Shown in pieces: positions 43,371 through 54,158 of a DNA stretch of 64,000 bases (position 1 is its first letter; each line of letters starts with the position of its first letter). The position numbers and the translations under genes were made by a program. This DNA comes from Cohnella cholangitidis. Lineage in GTDB: Bacteria; Bacillota; Bacilli; Paenibacillales; Paenibacillaceae. Location: assembly GCF_014107495.1 (NCBI RefSeq), contig NZ_CP041969.1, positions 1,795,001 through 1,859,000 on the forward strand, read 5' to 3'. The notes under the pieces are model-generated. The model saw nothing but the letters and a program-made list of their open reading frames with translations. It was not told where the DNA came from and ran no database searches.

Positions 43371-45130
43371 ATGAGTGTAACGCTATCCAATGTGGTCATG
43401 CTGGTCTCCGTTTTTTTGATGATCGCGTTCTTAGGCTACGCCTTTCTGTATAGCCAGGAACGGGGAATCCGATATTTTGCCTGGGTCATGGTTTGTCGCG
43501 TGATTTATGCCGGAAGCGTGATCATGGAAATCAACAGCGAAAGTTTATCTTTAAAAATGCTGTTCCGAAATATGGAACAAACCAGCTTGTTGTTTGTGGT
43601 GCCGATGATGATTTTTTTCGTGCTGGCCTGTTCGGGAAAGACGAATATTTACGCCCGTTTCGCATGATGCAGATTCTATCGATATTCGTGTTATGGTCAG
43701 CGTTGATATGGACGAACCCCTATCACCATCTGCTTTTTTGGAATATAGAGCTGGGCCAAGGGCATTTGGTAGTAAGCAAAACCGTTTATTCTCTTGCGTT
43801 TAATATCATCTGTTATCTGATTCTTGCTGTTAGCGTCTTTTATTTGTTCGTCTATCTGCGGCGCGTTCGTCCCGAACTTCGCAAACCCGGCATCTGGTTG
43901 GTACTGTGCGGCTGTATCCCCGCTGCGACGGAAGTTGCCAAATCCGCTTATTCCGGCTTTACGCCGTGGCTTCTTCCCATCTCGGTATATTGTGGATTTT
44001 TGGGAATGACCATGCTGTGGATCGTGATCCGTTACCGGATGTTCTCGGTCGTGCCGCTTGCAAGAAACGTTGTGGTTGAGACGATGGAAGAAGGGATACT
44101 CATTGTCAATCACAGAGGCAGCGTAATCGATAGCAATGCGTATGTTGAGTCCTTATTTGCGGATTCGGGACAAGGTTCGATTGCAGGACAGCCTATCGAC
44201 AAATTGTTGGCCAACTGGCCGGAATGGTTGCGTGTCTGCAAGCATATGGAGACGAGCGATATAGAGATCGACGCCCAGGTGAACGGAGAATCCCGGGTCT
44301 ATTCGGTCAAGGTGTATCCACTTGCCTCCCGGGGAGGGCCTGCGCAAGGAACCGTATCGGTATTGTTCGATATTACGGACAAGCAAAGACAGATGGAGCA
44401 GATCGTTCAGCTCAATCAGCTAAAGGACCATTTGTTCGCAATCGTTTCCCACGATATCCGGAATCCGCTAGCGGTTCAGGCTAGCTTGATTGAAGTACTG
44501 GAAGCAGATAAAACGATGTTTAACCGCAATCATCAGGAAGTGATCGATGCGTTAAGCGGGCAAATTCAAAATACGTTCGCGATGATCGAAAATTTGCTGG
44601 AATGGTTTCGTAGCCAAAAGGAAGGCATGCTGCTGCAACCCGAACGATTGCGATTGTCCGACGTGGTCGAAGAAGTGTGCCGAACGCTGCGAATAAAAGG
44701 CGAAGCCAAACAAATCGCCATACCTATCGAGATCGACGGCGACATTGCGGTCTATGCGGATAGAGAAGCGGTCAATTTGATCGTTCGTAACCTGCTGACG
44801 AATGCAATCAAGTTTTCCGAGCGAGGCGGGAAAGTTGCGGTTAGCGCCGAAACGAAAGCCGGGCAGGTAATCGTATCGGTTAGCGACAATGGCGTGGGTA
44901 TGGAGGAAGATCGGGTTCGGGAGTTGTTCGATCCGCTGAGACTCGTGTCTACGACGGGGACTGCCGGGGAGAGGGGAACCGGACTGGGATTGCAAGTCTG
45001 CCAACAATTCGTGCGGATGAGCGGCGGACAAATTTGGGTGGAGAGCGTGCCGCGCCAGAAAACTGTTTTTTATTTTTCGCTTCGCGCTGCGGACTCGGAA
45101 AGGGACAACGATGAAAGTATTGCTTATTGA
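43371..45130 (+). CDS. Membrane histidine kinase with 7TM-like and PAS domains (frameshifted)
   Basis: The start is ATG 43371 behind AAGGAGA. The first frame gives about 90 residues of membrane helices, then stops at 43667. The second frame (open from 43493) continues with YLRPFRMMQILSIFVLWSAL. One missing G near 43639 (GGAAAGACGAA) would join them into about 586 residues with a His_kinase_7TM-type sensor region. Next come a PAS domain (VVVETMEEGILIVNHRGSVI), HisKA (FAIVSHDIRNPLAVQASL) and HATPase (NLLTNAIKFSE, SDNGVGMEE, GTGLGLQVC). The gene overlaps the regulator gene by 20 bp. If the deletion is real, the kinase lacks its sensor. Confidence 0.82.
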
Positions 45131-46223
45131 CGACGAACAGGCGATGTTAACGGCATTGAGCCAGCTATTGTCGCGAATAGAAGGCGTGGTTATCGTCGGG
45201 ATGGTACGCAGCAGTGCAGAGGCGGTTGCGTTTGCCGCACGGCATGTCGTGGATCTTGCCTTCGTCGATATCAAAATCGCGGAAGACAGCGGATTGACAT
45301 TAGCCCTTGAATTGCGGAAGATGAACGCCGATTTGGACATTGTGTTCGTGACCTCCCATAAGGAGTTTGCGTTGGATGCTTTTGACGCTTATCCATTGGA
45401 TTATATCGTAAAGCCTATTTCCTTGAAGCGATTGGAAGAAACCGTTGGGAGAGCCCTGAGAAGGCGGGCTGAGAAGCTCGGCTCCGGTCACGCGGACAAG
45501 CCGAAGCGATTGTCGGTTGCAAGCTTGGGAGGTCTGCAAATCAGCGGCGAGCAAGGAGAATCATTGAAATGGATGTCCCGCAAAAGTCAGGAGTTGTTCG
45601 CGTATTTGTTGCTCTGTCGCGGGAATCGTGCGGCCAAAGTCCGTATTCTGGAAGATTTATTCCATGATAGAGAGGGGAAAAATTCGGAATTTTATCTCAA
45701 TACTGCGCTATACCAGCTGCGCAGGACGCTGTCTACGCATGGAATGAAGGAAATACTTTCCTCCGATCGCGAACATTATCAGATGAGTCTGGAACAAATC
45801 AAGGTCGATTTTATAGCATTCGAAGAGCGCTTGTCCGGTTTCCGCACCATGGATGAAAACAATGTAGAATCCGCGATAGCCGTTGAAAAAATGTATACAG
45901 GCGATTTGTTCGAAGGTAAGCCGTACGAGTGGGCGCTTGCCGAGCGCGAGCGGCTCAGCGATGTCTACGACGCGTTTGCCAAACGTCTAATAAATTGGCT
46001 GCTCGAAAATAATCGGATTCGTCAGGCCGTTCAGATTTCAAAAAGGCTGGTGCGGCGCAACGAATTGGATGAAGAAGCGAATATGCTGCTTATGCGCGGA
46101 TTTGCCGCTTTGAAGGACAGGCTGGCCCTCCAATCACAATACAAACAGTATGAATCGCTGTTGAAACAAGAACTCAATCTTCAGCCATCGGCAGAGCTGG
46201 CCGAGTGGTACGGTCGATTGTAG
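45111..46223 (+). CDS. Response regulator with SARP/BTAD output domain
   Basis: 370 residues: a receiver at 1-120 (LLIDDEQ, phospho-Asp in LAFVDIKIAEDSG, FVTSHKEFALDAF, Lys in YIVKPI), an OmpR-like winged helix at about 135-235 (WMSRKSQELFAYLLLCRGNRAAKVRILEDLF, YQLRRTL) and a bacterial transcriptional activator domain with TPR-like helices at about 236-370 (YTGDLFEGKPYEWALAER, RNELDEEANMLLMRG). It is encoded with the kinase, with overlapping start. SARP outputs are classical in Streptomyces antibiotic control; here the nearest targets are the YVTN protein and possibly the GLUG protein. Confidence 0.88.
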   Translation: MKVLLIDDEQAMLTALSQLLSRIEGVVIVGMVRSSAEAVAFAARHVVDLAFVDIKIAEDSGLTLALELRKMNADLDIVFVTSHKEFALDAFDAYPLDYIVKPISLKRLEETVGRALRRRAEKLGSGHADKPKRLSVASLGGLQISGEQGESLKWMSRKSQELFAYLLLCRGNRAAKVRILEDLFHDREGKNSEFYLNTALYQLRRTLSTHGMKEILSSDREHYQMSLEQIKVDFIAFEERLSGFRTMDENNVESAIAVEKMYTGDLFEGKPYEWALAERERLSDVYDAFAKRLINWLLENNRIRQAVQISKRLVRRNELDEEANMLLMRGFAALKDRLALQSQYKQYESLLKQELNLQPSAELAEWYGRL

Positions 46224-46245
46224 CCACGAGAGAGGTGAATGCTTA

Positions 46246-46707
46246 TTGTTGCAGAGATACATTAGATCAGACCAGGATCAGTTGGAAGAATTTATGGAAA
46301 CCATGTATGTTTCCAGAGGATATGTCTTTGATCCTGAAGGGTCGCATTCAGATATTAGAAGTATCGAACTGATATATTTTGGTACGGGAGGCGGATTCTG
46401 GCTATTGAAGGAAGAACAGAGCGTTATTGGGACTATTGGTTTAAAGAGTATTGATTCCGAAAACAGAATTGGTGAAATAAAGAGGTTCTTCGTCTTACCT
46501 GAACATCAAGATAAGGGTTACGGCAAAAGCATGATGAGCCAAATAATAGAATTTGCAAGACAAGCTGGATTAATAAAGCTGAGGTTGGACACTGAGAAAC
46601 AATCTTATAAAGCGATGTCGGTGTTTCGAAGTTTTGGCTTTTATGAGATACCGAAATACAATGATAATGATATTGCCGAAATATTTATGGAATTATCCAT
46701 AAAGTGA
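46246..46707 (+). CDS. GNAT-family N-acetyltransferase
   Basis: 153 residues from a TTG at 46246 with GAGAGGTG at 8-nt spacing. The GNAT fold is evident: VIGTIGLKSID (beta-strand), GEIKRFFVLPEHQDKGYGKSM with the acetyl-CoA loop QDKGYGK, and LRLDTEKQSYKAMSVFRSFGF near the C-terminus. The enzyme transfers acetyl from acetyl-CoA to an unknown amine. It follows the SARP gene by 22 bp and may be carried on that transcript, but lower GC than its neighbours suggests a separate origin. Confidence 0.85.
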   Translation: MLQRYIRSDQDQLEEFMETMYVSRGYVFDPEGSHSDIRSIELIYFGTGGGFWLLKEEQSVIGTIGLKSIDSENRIGEIKRFFVLPEHQDKGYGKSMMSQIIEFARQAGLIKLRLDTEKQSYKAMSVFRSFGFYEIPKYNDNDIAEIFMELSIK

Positions 46708-46723
46708 TCGCCGAAAAAACCAA

Positions 46724-46760
46724 ACGACCTCCGTCCCATGAAATCCAGGACGAAGGCCGT
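46724..46760. terminator. Bidirectional terminator between convergent genes
   Basis: ACGACCTCCGTCC (46724-46736) pairs with GGACGAAGGCCGT (46748-46760); T-runs lie on both sides (GATTTTTTTG on plus, GGTTTTTTC on minus). It ends the SARP/GNAT transcript and the sugar operon. Confidence 0.75.
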
Positions 46761-46824
46761 CTAATTGATTTTTTTGTATGGTTTACTTGACGAGTGAAGT
46801 TCACTTTTGAAACAGCCTCATCCC

Positions 46825-47478
46825 TTAACTTCCCATAGCTTTCAGCAAATCCAGCATTGCTCCCTCGCTGTGAGCTTGAACGATCTTCACCAGCGCGTCG
46901 GCGTCCTGATTTTGCAAAGCGTCGATCATGAGCCAGTGCTGCTTGACCATATCGGCCAGACGTTCGGAACCGTAGCCGTACTTGTTGCGCAACGATCCGA
47001 TCAAACCGACATACTTCTCGTAAATCAGCATGCCCTCCGGATTGTTGCTATTTTCATATATCGCAACATGGAATTGCCTATCCAGCTTCACCAGTTCCTC
47101 TGCGACGATGCCCTCTTGGACCATCCCCTCCATCTGCCGGTTCAACTCTTTCAACCGGTTAAGACCGGATAGCGTCAGATGAGGCATGCTCCGTTTGGCC
47201 AGCAGCCCTTCGACGACTCCCCGAATTTCGTAGATATTGGTCAAATACTGCGGAGTCAAGGACAGTACTCTAGCTCCCCGATGGGGAAGCAGCTCGATGA
47301 ATCCTTCGCCTTGCAGAATTTGAAACGCCTCGCGCACCGGCATCTGGCTGACGCCGTATCTTTCGATGATCTCCGCTACGGTAATGCGCGAACCCGCAGG
47401 AATCTCTCCGGAAAGAATGCTTTCTTTAATCCATTCCTTGACCTGGGCATAAGCGGTAACCTTAGCGCTTTTGGTCAC
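46825..47478 (-). CDS. GntR-family (FCD type) regulator of the sugar operon
   Basis: 217 residues: a winged helix at 1-75 (IKESILSGEIPAGSRITVAEI, VSQMPVREAFQILQGEGFIELLPHRG) and an FCD ligand domain at 80-215, with metal/ligand-type residues in LVKLDRQFHVAIYE and KQHWLMIDAL. FCD regulators commonly respond to sugar acids. It is the last gene of the ten-gene operon. Inverted ATTGTAT elements overlapping the operon promoter at 58347-58392 are candidate binding sites, so it would repress its own operon until a pathway intermediate accumulates. Confidence 0.87.
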   Translation of the reverse strand: MTKSAKVTAYAQVKEWIKESILSGEIPAGSRITVAEIIERYGVSQMPVREAFQILQGEGFIELLPHRGARVLSLTPQYLTNIYEIRGVVEGLLAKRSMPHLTLSGLNRLKELNRQMEGMVQEGIVAEELVKLDRQFHVAIYENSNNPEGMLIYEKYVGLIGSLRNKYGYGSERLADMVKQHWLMIDALQNQDADALVKIVQAHSEGAMLDLLKAMGS

Positions 47479-47513
47479 ATAAATCCCTCTTTTCCGGCGA
47501 TTAGAACTGACAG

Positions 47514-49601
47514 TTATACCCCGTCTTCATATAATGCCACAGCAATTTGTTGCGGAGCCAGCGTATGCGGCATTGAAGCGAAGGTTCCCTCGATCGTGGA
47601 TACCTCGACAAGCCGGCAGCCGGCCGCCTCAATCGCAGGAGCGACGGCTTCGGACGTATCGTTCCACAATGCAACCGCCAGCAGTCCATCCTTTCGATAA
47701 GCTTTGGCGATCATATCCGGAGCGCGATTTACGATGCCGTCTCCGTCCTGAAATTTGCCGTGACCCAGCACATGCCAATACTTGGCGCGAAGCTCCGTCA
47801 CCTGCTTCGCATACTCGCGATAATTCGCATAGCGATCCGCCAGAAGATCTTCCCGGTCTTGCGCGTAACGAATTTCCAGCTCGTACCGCAGCCCGAAGGC
47901 AAACGCGTAATTCGCCGTGCGCGGCGCGATATACGGGTACGGATTGCGGATCGTCACGACCGTATCCGGGAAGCAATAACGGAACAGCTCCGGATAATTC
48001 AAGCGTTCGACGATCTCGTCATTCGCCTCCGTATCCTTGCGGCCGGATGCCCTGAAGGGTTCCGCAAACATGCCGTGCAGGCAATCCACATACCCGGAAT
48101 ACAAATCCGTCACATGCTCGGTGAAAAACGCATACTCCCGATCCAATTCCTTGGTACGGGTCTGTATGTCTTCGAGCAGCTTCATTCGGCCTTGGGACAT
48201 GGACAGAGAAGGTTTGCCCTTCTCGTGCGGATGCTCCTCGTTAAAACATGGATACGCCGGCATGCCGCCGATTTGGTCGAACAGCACTCCGTCCGCGCCA
48301 AAGTCGGCAATGAAATCCGTCTTCTCCCTCATCAGCTCTCTCCATTCCGGACAGGACGGACAGGAGATCGAGAAGGATTTGCTCGTATAGCTGTCTAGGA
48401 ACGAGCTTTCATGCGACTTGTTATAAAATTCATAGTAGGGGGCATTCCATCGGCTTCTGGATTCGAGCCGATTTCCGCCGTTCTTGTAGAAGTCAGATGA
48501 AATATCGATCAGATGCCCCTGTTGATACAGGGTTACCTTGCCGCCCGCAGCTTGTACCTCTTTAATATTCGACTTGAGCGCTTCTACTCCTCCCAGAGAT
48601 TGTCCGGCATTCACATGCGGATACTGGTTGTCATGGCCGCTGTCGTACCAGCCGAACAAGCCGAGCGTGTCGAAGCCATGCGCCTGCGCGAGCTCGTACA
48701 GGTGCGGCAGCTCGTCGTATTTCCACATTTCCGTGCCGAATTGTTGCTTGTTGATGACCAGAAAGTAGCCTTTCATATCTTTAACCCATTGAGGCGTCTT
48801 TGCTTCATAGCGCCAGGATGCCGACCACTCCGCATATTCTTGCGCGCCGCGGTGCCAGCTTCCGGTATACAGCATAAGCAAGGAGGACGGCGACGTCCAA
48901 GTCTCCCCTTGCTTCACGAACGGCATTTTTTCCAGCGTCAGCACGACGCCGTTATCATAACGGCTCCCTCCTCTGGCGAGCAGCTCCGAAACGTAGAACT
49001 CGGAATCGTGACCGGCCAGGTACAACGTTTGGTCGCCGTCAGCCAGCGCCATCCATTGCATGCTTCCGCCGTATGGATGACCTCCGGGATAATTCAAACG
49101 AAGCGTATTGGAATGTCTCTCCCGCGTCTCCGTCATATCCGCCAAATGCTTGGCGACATTCGTAATTTTCTGCCCGCATTGCTGCGGCCAGTACAAGGAG
49201 GGCTTGCCGCCGGACAACGAATGAATAATACCGATGTTCGGATATTCGAAATCGGTGATCAACACATCCTCGCGGTTGTCGATTACCGCTCCGAAGATCA
49301 GCCGATCATCCTGCAATTCGACTGTAAGCTTGATCGAGATGTCCGCCGATGAACCGCGAACGTACAAGCTGTCGGCCGCAAATTCAAGACGGTTGCCCCT
49401 TTGGGTAACCCGATAGGACTGCTCGTTGCCCCAAACCGCATTTTCCCAATCATCCCCCCGTTTGAATACGAGCTTGAAGCTTCCCTCTGCGGGCGAAGAG
49501 ATGACATTCCCGAAAGTAGTCTTCCGACTGGCAAGCCCCGTCAACTTTCCCCGTTCGTCGAACCTCGCGGATAATTGGTCATTCGTCAATTCATACAACA
49601 T
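47514..49601 (-). CDS. DUF6259 family protein (predicted intracellular glycoside hydrolase-like)
   Basis: About 695 residues from ATG 49601, seven bases after AGGAGG (a TTG at 49604 is less well spaced). An N-terminal beta-sandwich ([19 protein letters not shown]) precedes a TIM-barrel-like middle ([48 protein letters not shown]) and a small C-terminal beta domain. The layout resembles GH-D/amylase-like enzymes, and FDQIGG carries an acidic residue where a nucleophile might sit. No signal peptide, so it would act on imported oligosaccharide. It lies between the dehydratase and GntR genes. Confidence 0.78.
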   Translation of the reverse strand: MLYELTNDQLSARFDERGKLTGLASRKTTFGNVISSPAEGSFKLVFKRGDDWENAVWGNEQSYRVTQRGNRLEFAADSLYVRGSSADISIKLTVELQDDRLIFGAVIDNREDVLITDFEYPNIGIIHSLSGGKPSLYWPQQCGQKITNVAKHLADMTETRERHSNTLRLNYPGGHPYGGSMQWMALADGDQTLYLAGHDSEFYVSELLARGGSRYDNGVVLTLEKMPFVKQGETWTSPSSLLMLYTGSWHRGAQEYAEWSASWRYEAKTPQWVKDMKGYFLVINKQQFGTEMWKYDELPHLYELAQAHGFDTLGLFGWYDSGHDNQYPHVNAGQSLGGVEALKSNIKEVQAAGGKVTLYQQGHLIDISSDFYKNGGNRLESRSRWNAPYYEFYNKSHESSFLDSYTSKSFSISCPSCPEWRELMREKTDFIADFGADGVLFDQIGGMPAYPCFNEEHPHEKGKPSLSMSQGRMKLLEDIQTRTKELDREYAFFTEHVTDLYSGYVDCLHGMFAEPFRASGRKDTEANDEIVERLNYPELFRYCFPDTVVTIRNPYPYIAPRTANYAFAFGLRYELEIRYAQDREDLLADRYANYREYAKQVTELRAKYWHVLGHGKFQDGDGIVNRAPDMIAKAYRKDGLLAVALWNDTSEAVAPAIEAAGCRLVEVSTIEGTFASMPHTLAPQQIAVALYEDGV

Positions 49602-49612
49602 CAAGTTGCCTC

Positions 49613-50773
49613 CTAGAAGTAAGGTAACGTCTCTGGCGGACGGATATCGGTCAATGCGCCGGTATAATGTCTCAAATCCTTCGGCACGTAAGGATGCTTG
49701 CGCGCCTCTTCCGTATTGAGCTCAATGCCCAGTCCGGGACGATCCGGGATATGCATATAGCCGTCCTCGAATACCAGTTGCTCGTCGGTCATCTGTTGTC
49801 GCCACGTCACGTCTGTTTCCATAATCTCCAAGTAGAAAAAGTTCGGCGTACACGCGGCCAATTGCAGCGTCGTCGCATTCGCGATCGGACCGCTTGGATT
49901 GTGGGGAGCAAACGGAATATAATAGCTTTCGGCCATGGATGCAATCTTGCGACATTCCAGCAGCCCGCCCGCATGGCTGACATCCGGTTGAACAAAGTCG
50001 AGCGCCCGCTTCTCCAGAGCTTCCCGGAAGGCGTGACGGGAGTATAGTCTCTCGCCTCCGGCAATCGCTACGTTGGATTTCATTTTCACCTGTACCATCG
50101 CATCCAGATTATCCGGCGGTATCGGTTCTTCGAACCAAACCGGCTTAAACGACTCGATCTCGCGCGCGATCCGAATCGCGGAAGGCACATTGAATCTACC
50201 GTGCCCTTCGATAAACAAGTCGACATCCGGGCCAACGGCAGAGCGTACGGCATCGATGCACACCAGCGCCTTCTCCAGTTCCTCGTTGGAGATGGTCATG
50301 TACGCCTTGCCGAACGGGTCCCATTTAAGCCCCTTGAAGCCCCGTTTCACCGCTCTTTGCGCAGCGGAAGCGAATTGCTCCGGACTGGAAGCGCCCGCGA
50401 ACCAACCGTTGGCGTACACTTTCACCTTGTCGTGATACTTCCCGCCCAGCAAGCGATGCACCGGAACGCCGAGCGCCTTGCCGTTAATGTCCCATAGGCA
50501 GGCTTCGACGGCGCTTAAAGCCGACATGAGAACCGGCCCGCCTCTCCAGTAGGCGTCGCGATACATTTGATGGTAGTGAAGCTCGATCTGCGTCGGATCT
50601 TTCCCGATCAAATACTGCTTTAAATGCTCGATCGCGCCCACCACGGCTTGCTCTTTATACTCTAGCGTCGCTTCGCCAACTCCGCTTACTCCTTCATCCG
50701 TCAATATCTTGACGAAAACCCAATTCGTACGATAGCAAAAAACCGTATAGATCTCCACATCCGTAATTCTCAC
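49613..50773 (-). CDS. Enolase-superfamily sugar-acid dehydratase (mandelate racemase/muconate lactonizing family)
   Basis: This 386-residue enzyme has the MR/MLE capping domain and barrel. Metal ligands and catalytic residues are visible as E189-G-H191 (FIEGHGRF), E215 (WFEEPIPP), E241 (GGER) and H291 (APHNPSGP), a constellation typical of acid-sugar dehydratases such as galactonate or mannonate/gluconate dehydratase-like enzymes. It would convert an aldonic or uronic-derived acid to a 2-keto-3-deoxy acid. Beside an SMP-30 lactonase and an SDR it completes an oxidative non-phosphorylating route. Substrate stereochemistry cannot be read from the sequence. Confidence 0.85.
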   Translation of the reverse strand: MRITDVEIYTVFCYRTNWVFVKILTDEGVSGVGEATLEYKEQAVVGAIEHLKQYLIGKDPTQIELHYHQMYRDAYWRGGPVLMSALSAVEACLWDINGKALGVPVHRLLGGKYHDKVKVYANGWFAGASSPEQFASAAQRAVKRGFKGLKWDPFGKAYMTISNEELEKALVCIDAVRSAVGPDVDLFIEGHGRFNVPSAIRIAREIESFKPVWFEEPIPPDNLDAMVQVKMKSNVAIAGGERLYSRHAFREALEKRALDFVQPDVSHAGGLLECRKIASMAESYYIPFAPHNPSGPIANATTLQLAACTPNFFYLEIMETDVTWRQQMTDEQLVFEDGYMHIPDRPGLGIELNTEEARKHPYVPKDLRHYTGALTDIRPPETLPYF

Positions 50774-50800
50774 CTGGTTTCCCTCGCCATCTGTAGGTTT

Positions 50801-51553
50801 CTATCTGTAATGAAGCCCGCCGTTGACGTCAATCGTAGTCCCCGTCAAGTAGCGCGCCTCCTCGCTGGCCAGAAAGACGACCGCCGCCGCAACATCTTCC
50901 ACCGTTCCAAGGCCCAACGGAACATTGCGGGACAATTCGTCCAACCGGGACTTTCCATGAGTGTTGCGCAGCAACTCCGTATCGATAATGCCAGGAGCTA
51001 CTGCGTTTACGGTGATGCCATGGGGCGCGGCCGTGCGCGCAAGCGACTTCGTGAAGCCAAGCATGCCGCTCTTGGTCGCCGCGTAATGTACATGCCCGAA
51101 CACCGCTCCCTGATGCGCCACAACCGAGCTAATCTGAATGATCCGCCCGGACGAACGGCGAACCATTCTTTCCATCGCTTGTTTCGAGCATAAAAAACAA
51201 CTCGTCAGATTCGTATCCATCACGTGCCGCCAACTATCCAGCTCCGTGTCCATAATCGACTCCGATCGGGACGTGCCCGCGTTGTTAACGAGAATATCCA
51301 GCCTGCCGCAATGTCGATCGATTTGCTCGAACAGGCTTGCAACCTCCGTCTCCGAAGTGACGTCCGCTTGAATAAAATGCGCCTTCCTACCCAACGCTTC
51401 GATCTGGCGGATCGTCGCTTCCGGGTCGTCTTCCGAGGTGTGCGAATTGAGAATGATATCTGCGCCCGCCTTTGCCAATCCAAGGGCAATTCCTTTGCCA
51501 ATACCTTTGCTTGAACCCGTTACCAGCGCCGTTTTCCCGTTAAGCTCGAACAC
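50801..51553 (-). CDS. SDR-family oxidoreductase (sugar dehydrogenase candidate)
   Basis: 250 residues with the classical short-chain dehydrogenase pattern: TGSSKGIG at 12-19 for the cofactor, NNAG at 90-93, and catalytic Ser143, Tyr157 and Lys161 (HYAATKSG). The C-terminus DVNGGLHYR is typical. Proteins of this subgroup include glucose 1-dehydrogenases, FabG and KduD-type keto-acid reductases. In this operon oxidation of an aldose to its lactone, or a later keto-sugar step, is the best guess. It sits between the importer and the dehydratase gene. Confidence 0.85.
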   Translation of the reverse strand: MFELNGKTALVTGSSKGIGKGIALGLAKAGADIILNSHTSEDDPEATIRQIEALGRKAHFIQADVTSETEVASLFEQIDRHCGRLDILVNNAGTSRSESIMDTELDSWRHVMDTNLTSCFLCSKQAMERMVRRSSGRIIQISSVVAHQGAVFGHVHYAATKSGMLGFTKSLARTAAPHGITVNAVAPGIIDTELLRNTHGKSRLDELSRNVPLGLGTVEDVAAAVVFLASEEARYLTGTTIDVNGGLHYR

Positions 51554-51697
51554 GGTTTATCCTCTCCTCCGCGAGGTCTTTCCTCGTGCATGTTCCGGCT
51601 GTACCGCGAGCCGTTGAAAAGCGAAAGCCGGCGGTATGCCGCGCCGACTCCCGCTCTCCCTATCGGCTAGACAAGCTATTTGCTTAGAGTGCGCCGC

Positions 51698-53215
51698 TTA
51701 TTTTCTGGTCGCCTGCTCTTCCGCATAGATTTCCGTAGCCTGCTCAATCCATTCGTTTCCGCCTTCAGCCAAATATTTTTGCTTAAAGCTTTCGTACAAC
51801 TGGTCGATATCGCCGGATGCCAGGATGGCTTTCGTTCTGAACTCTTTTTCCATGTCGTTTAGAATCGTGCCCTTATCAATCTGAACCTGCGGCAGCGTGA
51901 ACAGCTTGACCTCTTCGATCAGATTGTCGGCGGCCAGCTGTCGGCCTTGCTTGGTCACGTCGTTGAACAGCGATTCCCTCATACCGTCTTTTTTGTTCAG
52001 CAGCACGGAATAGACGTAACCGCCGGAATCGCGCAGCTTCACCGCATCCTCGTAAGGCGAAATCCACTGGAATTTGCCGTCTTTGTTTTCGTAATGAATG
52101 CCTTCGACGCCCGCCCAGGTTAGCGCGTCCCCTTCGTCGCTGACTAGGAAGTTCAACATCTGCATGGCCGCCTCGGGGTTTTTCGACTTGCTGGAGATAA
52201 CTGTATAACTAGGGCTGTTGGCCAGATTCGGATCCAGGTAGCCGCCATGGCCGTCCGGACCTTTAATGAGCGTATAGACGAATTCCGGCAACGGTTTCTC
52301 CGTGTAACGGCTGAGCCAGTTTTGCGTAATGCCGTCCGCGTTGAAGTTATAAGCGCCGATCTTGCCGTTCCATAACTTCTGGTACGATTGCAGAGACGGA
52401 ATCGTCATAAATTCCGTATCGACCAGGCCCTCATGATAGAGCTTATTCAAGTACTTGACTGCGTCCAAATAGCCGGGAGCCAGCATCCAAGGCGTTACTT
52501 TTCCGTCCACCATCACCTGTCTGCCCATCGGAACGTTATACGCTCCGAAGATGTGCACCCAGGACTCCATGACCTGGACGGATAGCCCTAGTCCGATCGT
52601 ATCCTTCTGCTGATTGCCGTCCGGGTCGTCATTGACGAACGCCTTCAGCACCTTCTCGTACTCATCGAGGGTAGTCGGCACGGGCAGATTCAGCTTGTCC
52701 AGCCAGTCCTTGCGAATCGCCAAGGAGTTGCCGGTCGCAAACCCCTCCGGAATTCCGTAGATCTGTCCATCGACATACGCGCCGCCCTTCAGATCGTCCC
52801 CTCTGTTCTCCGTAATGTTGGAGCCGTTCTTCTCCAGCAGCTCATTCAAGGGAAGAATCGCTTTATTGTCGATTAGTTCCTTGATCTTCGTGGCGTTTAC
52901 GGTAAAAATATCCGGCGCATCGTTGGAAACGAGCAGCGTGTTCAGTCTTTTCTCGTAATCGTCGTAGGACACGGTTTGTACCTGAAGATCGATTCCCGAT
53001 TTTTTGCGAATTTCCTGAATGACCGCATTATCCTCCGGAAAATCGGTCGCCTTCTTCATTAAGGCCTTCACGACCGGAGCTTCCTTTGATTCTCCGCCGG
53101 AATTCCCCTTGTTGGAAGCCGGTTCATTCTTGCTGCACGCAGCTGTCAGCAATGCAATAATCAACAAGACAACAATACCGCGAGTCGTAATTCCGGATTT
53201 TTTCCCCTTGAACAT
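51698..53215 (-). CDS. Sugar ABC transporter substrate-binding lipoprotein (LplA type)
   Basis: About 505 residues from ATG 53215, chosen because GAGGAGGG lies 5-6 nt upstream (the frame extends 8 codons further). The lipoprotein signal ends LTAACSK (Cys27). The large extracellular domain has IKELIDNKAILPLNELLEKN, GIPEGFATGNSLAIRKDWLD and FVNDDPDGNQQKDTIGLG, a calcium-binding-like loop seen in LplA/AlgQ-type proteins that bind oligosaccharides, including uronate oligomers. It feeds the two permeases upstream in the operon. Confidence 0.88.
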   Translation of the reverse strand: MFKGKKSGITTRGIVVLLIIALLTAACSKNEPASNKGNSGGESKEAPVVKALMKKATDFPEDNAVIQEIRKKSGIDLQVQTVSYDDYEKRLNTLLVSNDAPDIFTVNATKIKELIDNKAILPLNELLEKNGSNITENRGDDLKGGAYVDGQIYGIPEGFATGNSLAIRKDWLDKLNLPVPTTLDEYEKVLKAFVNDDPDGNQQKDTIGLGLSVQVMESWVHIFGAYNVPMGRQVMVDGKVTPWMLAPGYLDAVKYLNKLYHEGLVDTEFMTIPSLQSYQKLWNGKIGAYNFNADGITQNWLSRYTEKPLPEFVYTLIKGPDGHGGYLDPNLANSPSYTVISSKSKNPEAAMQMLNFLVSDEGDALTWAGVEGIHYENKDGKFQWISPYEDAVKLRDSGGYVYSVLLNKKDGMRESLFNDVTKQGRQLAADNLIEEVKLFTLPQVQIDKGTILNDMEKEFRTKAILASGDIDQLYESFKQKYLAEGGNEWIEQATEIYAEEQATRK

Positions 53216-53270
53216 ATAGACCCTCCTCGATCGCCTCAATACGTATTTGACTTGCCGCTTCCAATCGGGC

Positions 53271-54143
53271 TTACCCTTTCACCGAGCCGATAAGCACCCC
53301 CTTAACGAAGTACTTTTGCAGAAACGGATAGATGAGCAGCATCGGCAGCATCGTCGCGATGATGGTCGCCATCTTGACCGATTCCTCCGAGATGTTGGCA
53401 ATCATCATCGAATCGCTCATCGAACGGGTCGATTCGGTTGCGCTGAAATTCATCATCGATCTCAGGAATAGGGTCAAAATCTGCTTATCCTGGGAATGCA
53501 GATAGAGCACCGCGTCAAAGTAAGAGTTCCAGTGCCACACGCCGTAGAACAGGGCGATGGCAGCGATGACCGGCATAGACACCGGAAGAATGATCGCAAA
53601 CAGGGTGCGAAGCGGCGAAGCGCCGTCTATGTTGGCCGATTCCTCCAACTCCGGCGGAAGACCCTGAAAGTAATTTTTCATGATAAAGAAGTTCCATGCG
53701 CTGATCGCGGACGGAACGATCAACGCCCACAGAGTGTCCACGAGTCCCAGACCGTTGACCAGCAAATAGGTCGGAATCATGCCGCCGTTAAACAGCATCG
53801 TGAAGAAAATGAGCAGTGTAATAGGCGTCCTTCCCATGAATCTGCGGATCGACAACGGATAGGCCAGCATCGCCGTCAACGTAACGTTAACCAATGTCCC
53901 CACGAACAGGCGGAACAAGGAATTGGAATATGCGTCGAAGATCAAGGAGTTGCGGAACAGCATTTCGTACGAATCGAGCGCAAAGCCTCGCGGCAGCAGG
54001 AACAGCCCCCCGCCCATCGCTTGCTTCGGATCGCTAATGGAATACATCAGAACGTGCCAGAACGGGTACAAGGTCGCGACCGAGATCAGGCCCAGGAGGA
54101 AATAAAGCAGTCCGAGCCCCCATCTGACCGGTTGTTTTTTCAT
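53271..54143 (-). CDS. Carbohydrate ABC transporter permease (LplC/YtcP type)
   Basis: 290 residues with six predicted helices, the first in LLYFLLGLISVATLYPFWHVL. The ATPase-contacting EAA loop reads ESANIDGASPLRTLFAIILPVS, and the C-terminus PFLQKYFVKGVLIGSVKG is characteristic of the LplC family. It pairs with the permease at 54159, which ends 15 bp upstream. No ATPase gene is in the operon, implying a shared MsmX-type ATPase. Confidence 0.9.
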   Translation of the reverse strand: MKKQPVRWGLGLLYFLLGLISVATLYPFWHVLMYSISDPKQAMGGGLFLLPRGFALDSYEMLFRNSLIFDAYSNSLFRLFVGTLVNVTLTAMLAYPLSIRRFMGRTPITLLIFFTMLFNGGMIPTYLLVNGLGLVDTLWALIVPSAISAWNFFIMKNYFQGLPPELEESANIDGASPLRTLFAIILPVSMPVIAAIALFYGVWHWNSYFDAVLYLHSQDKQILTLFLRSMMNFSATESTRSMSDSMMIANISEESVKMATIIATMLPMLLIYPFLQKYFVKGVLIGSVKG

Positions 54144-54158
54144 ACCGTTTTCCTCCTT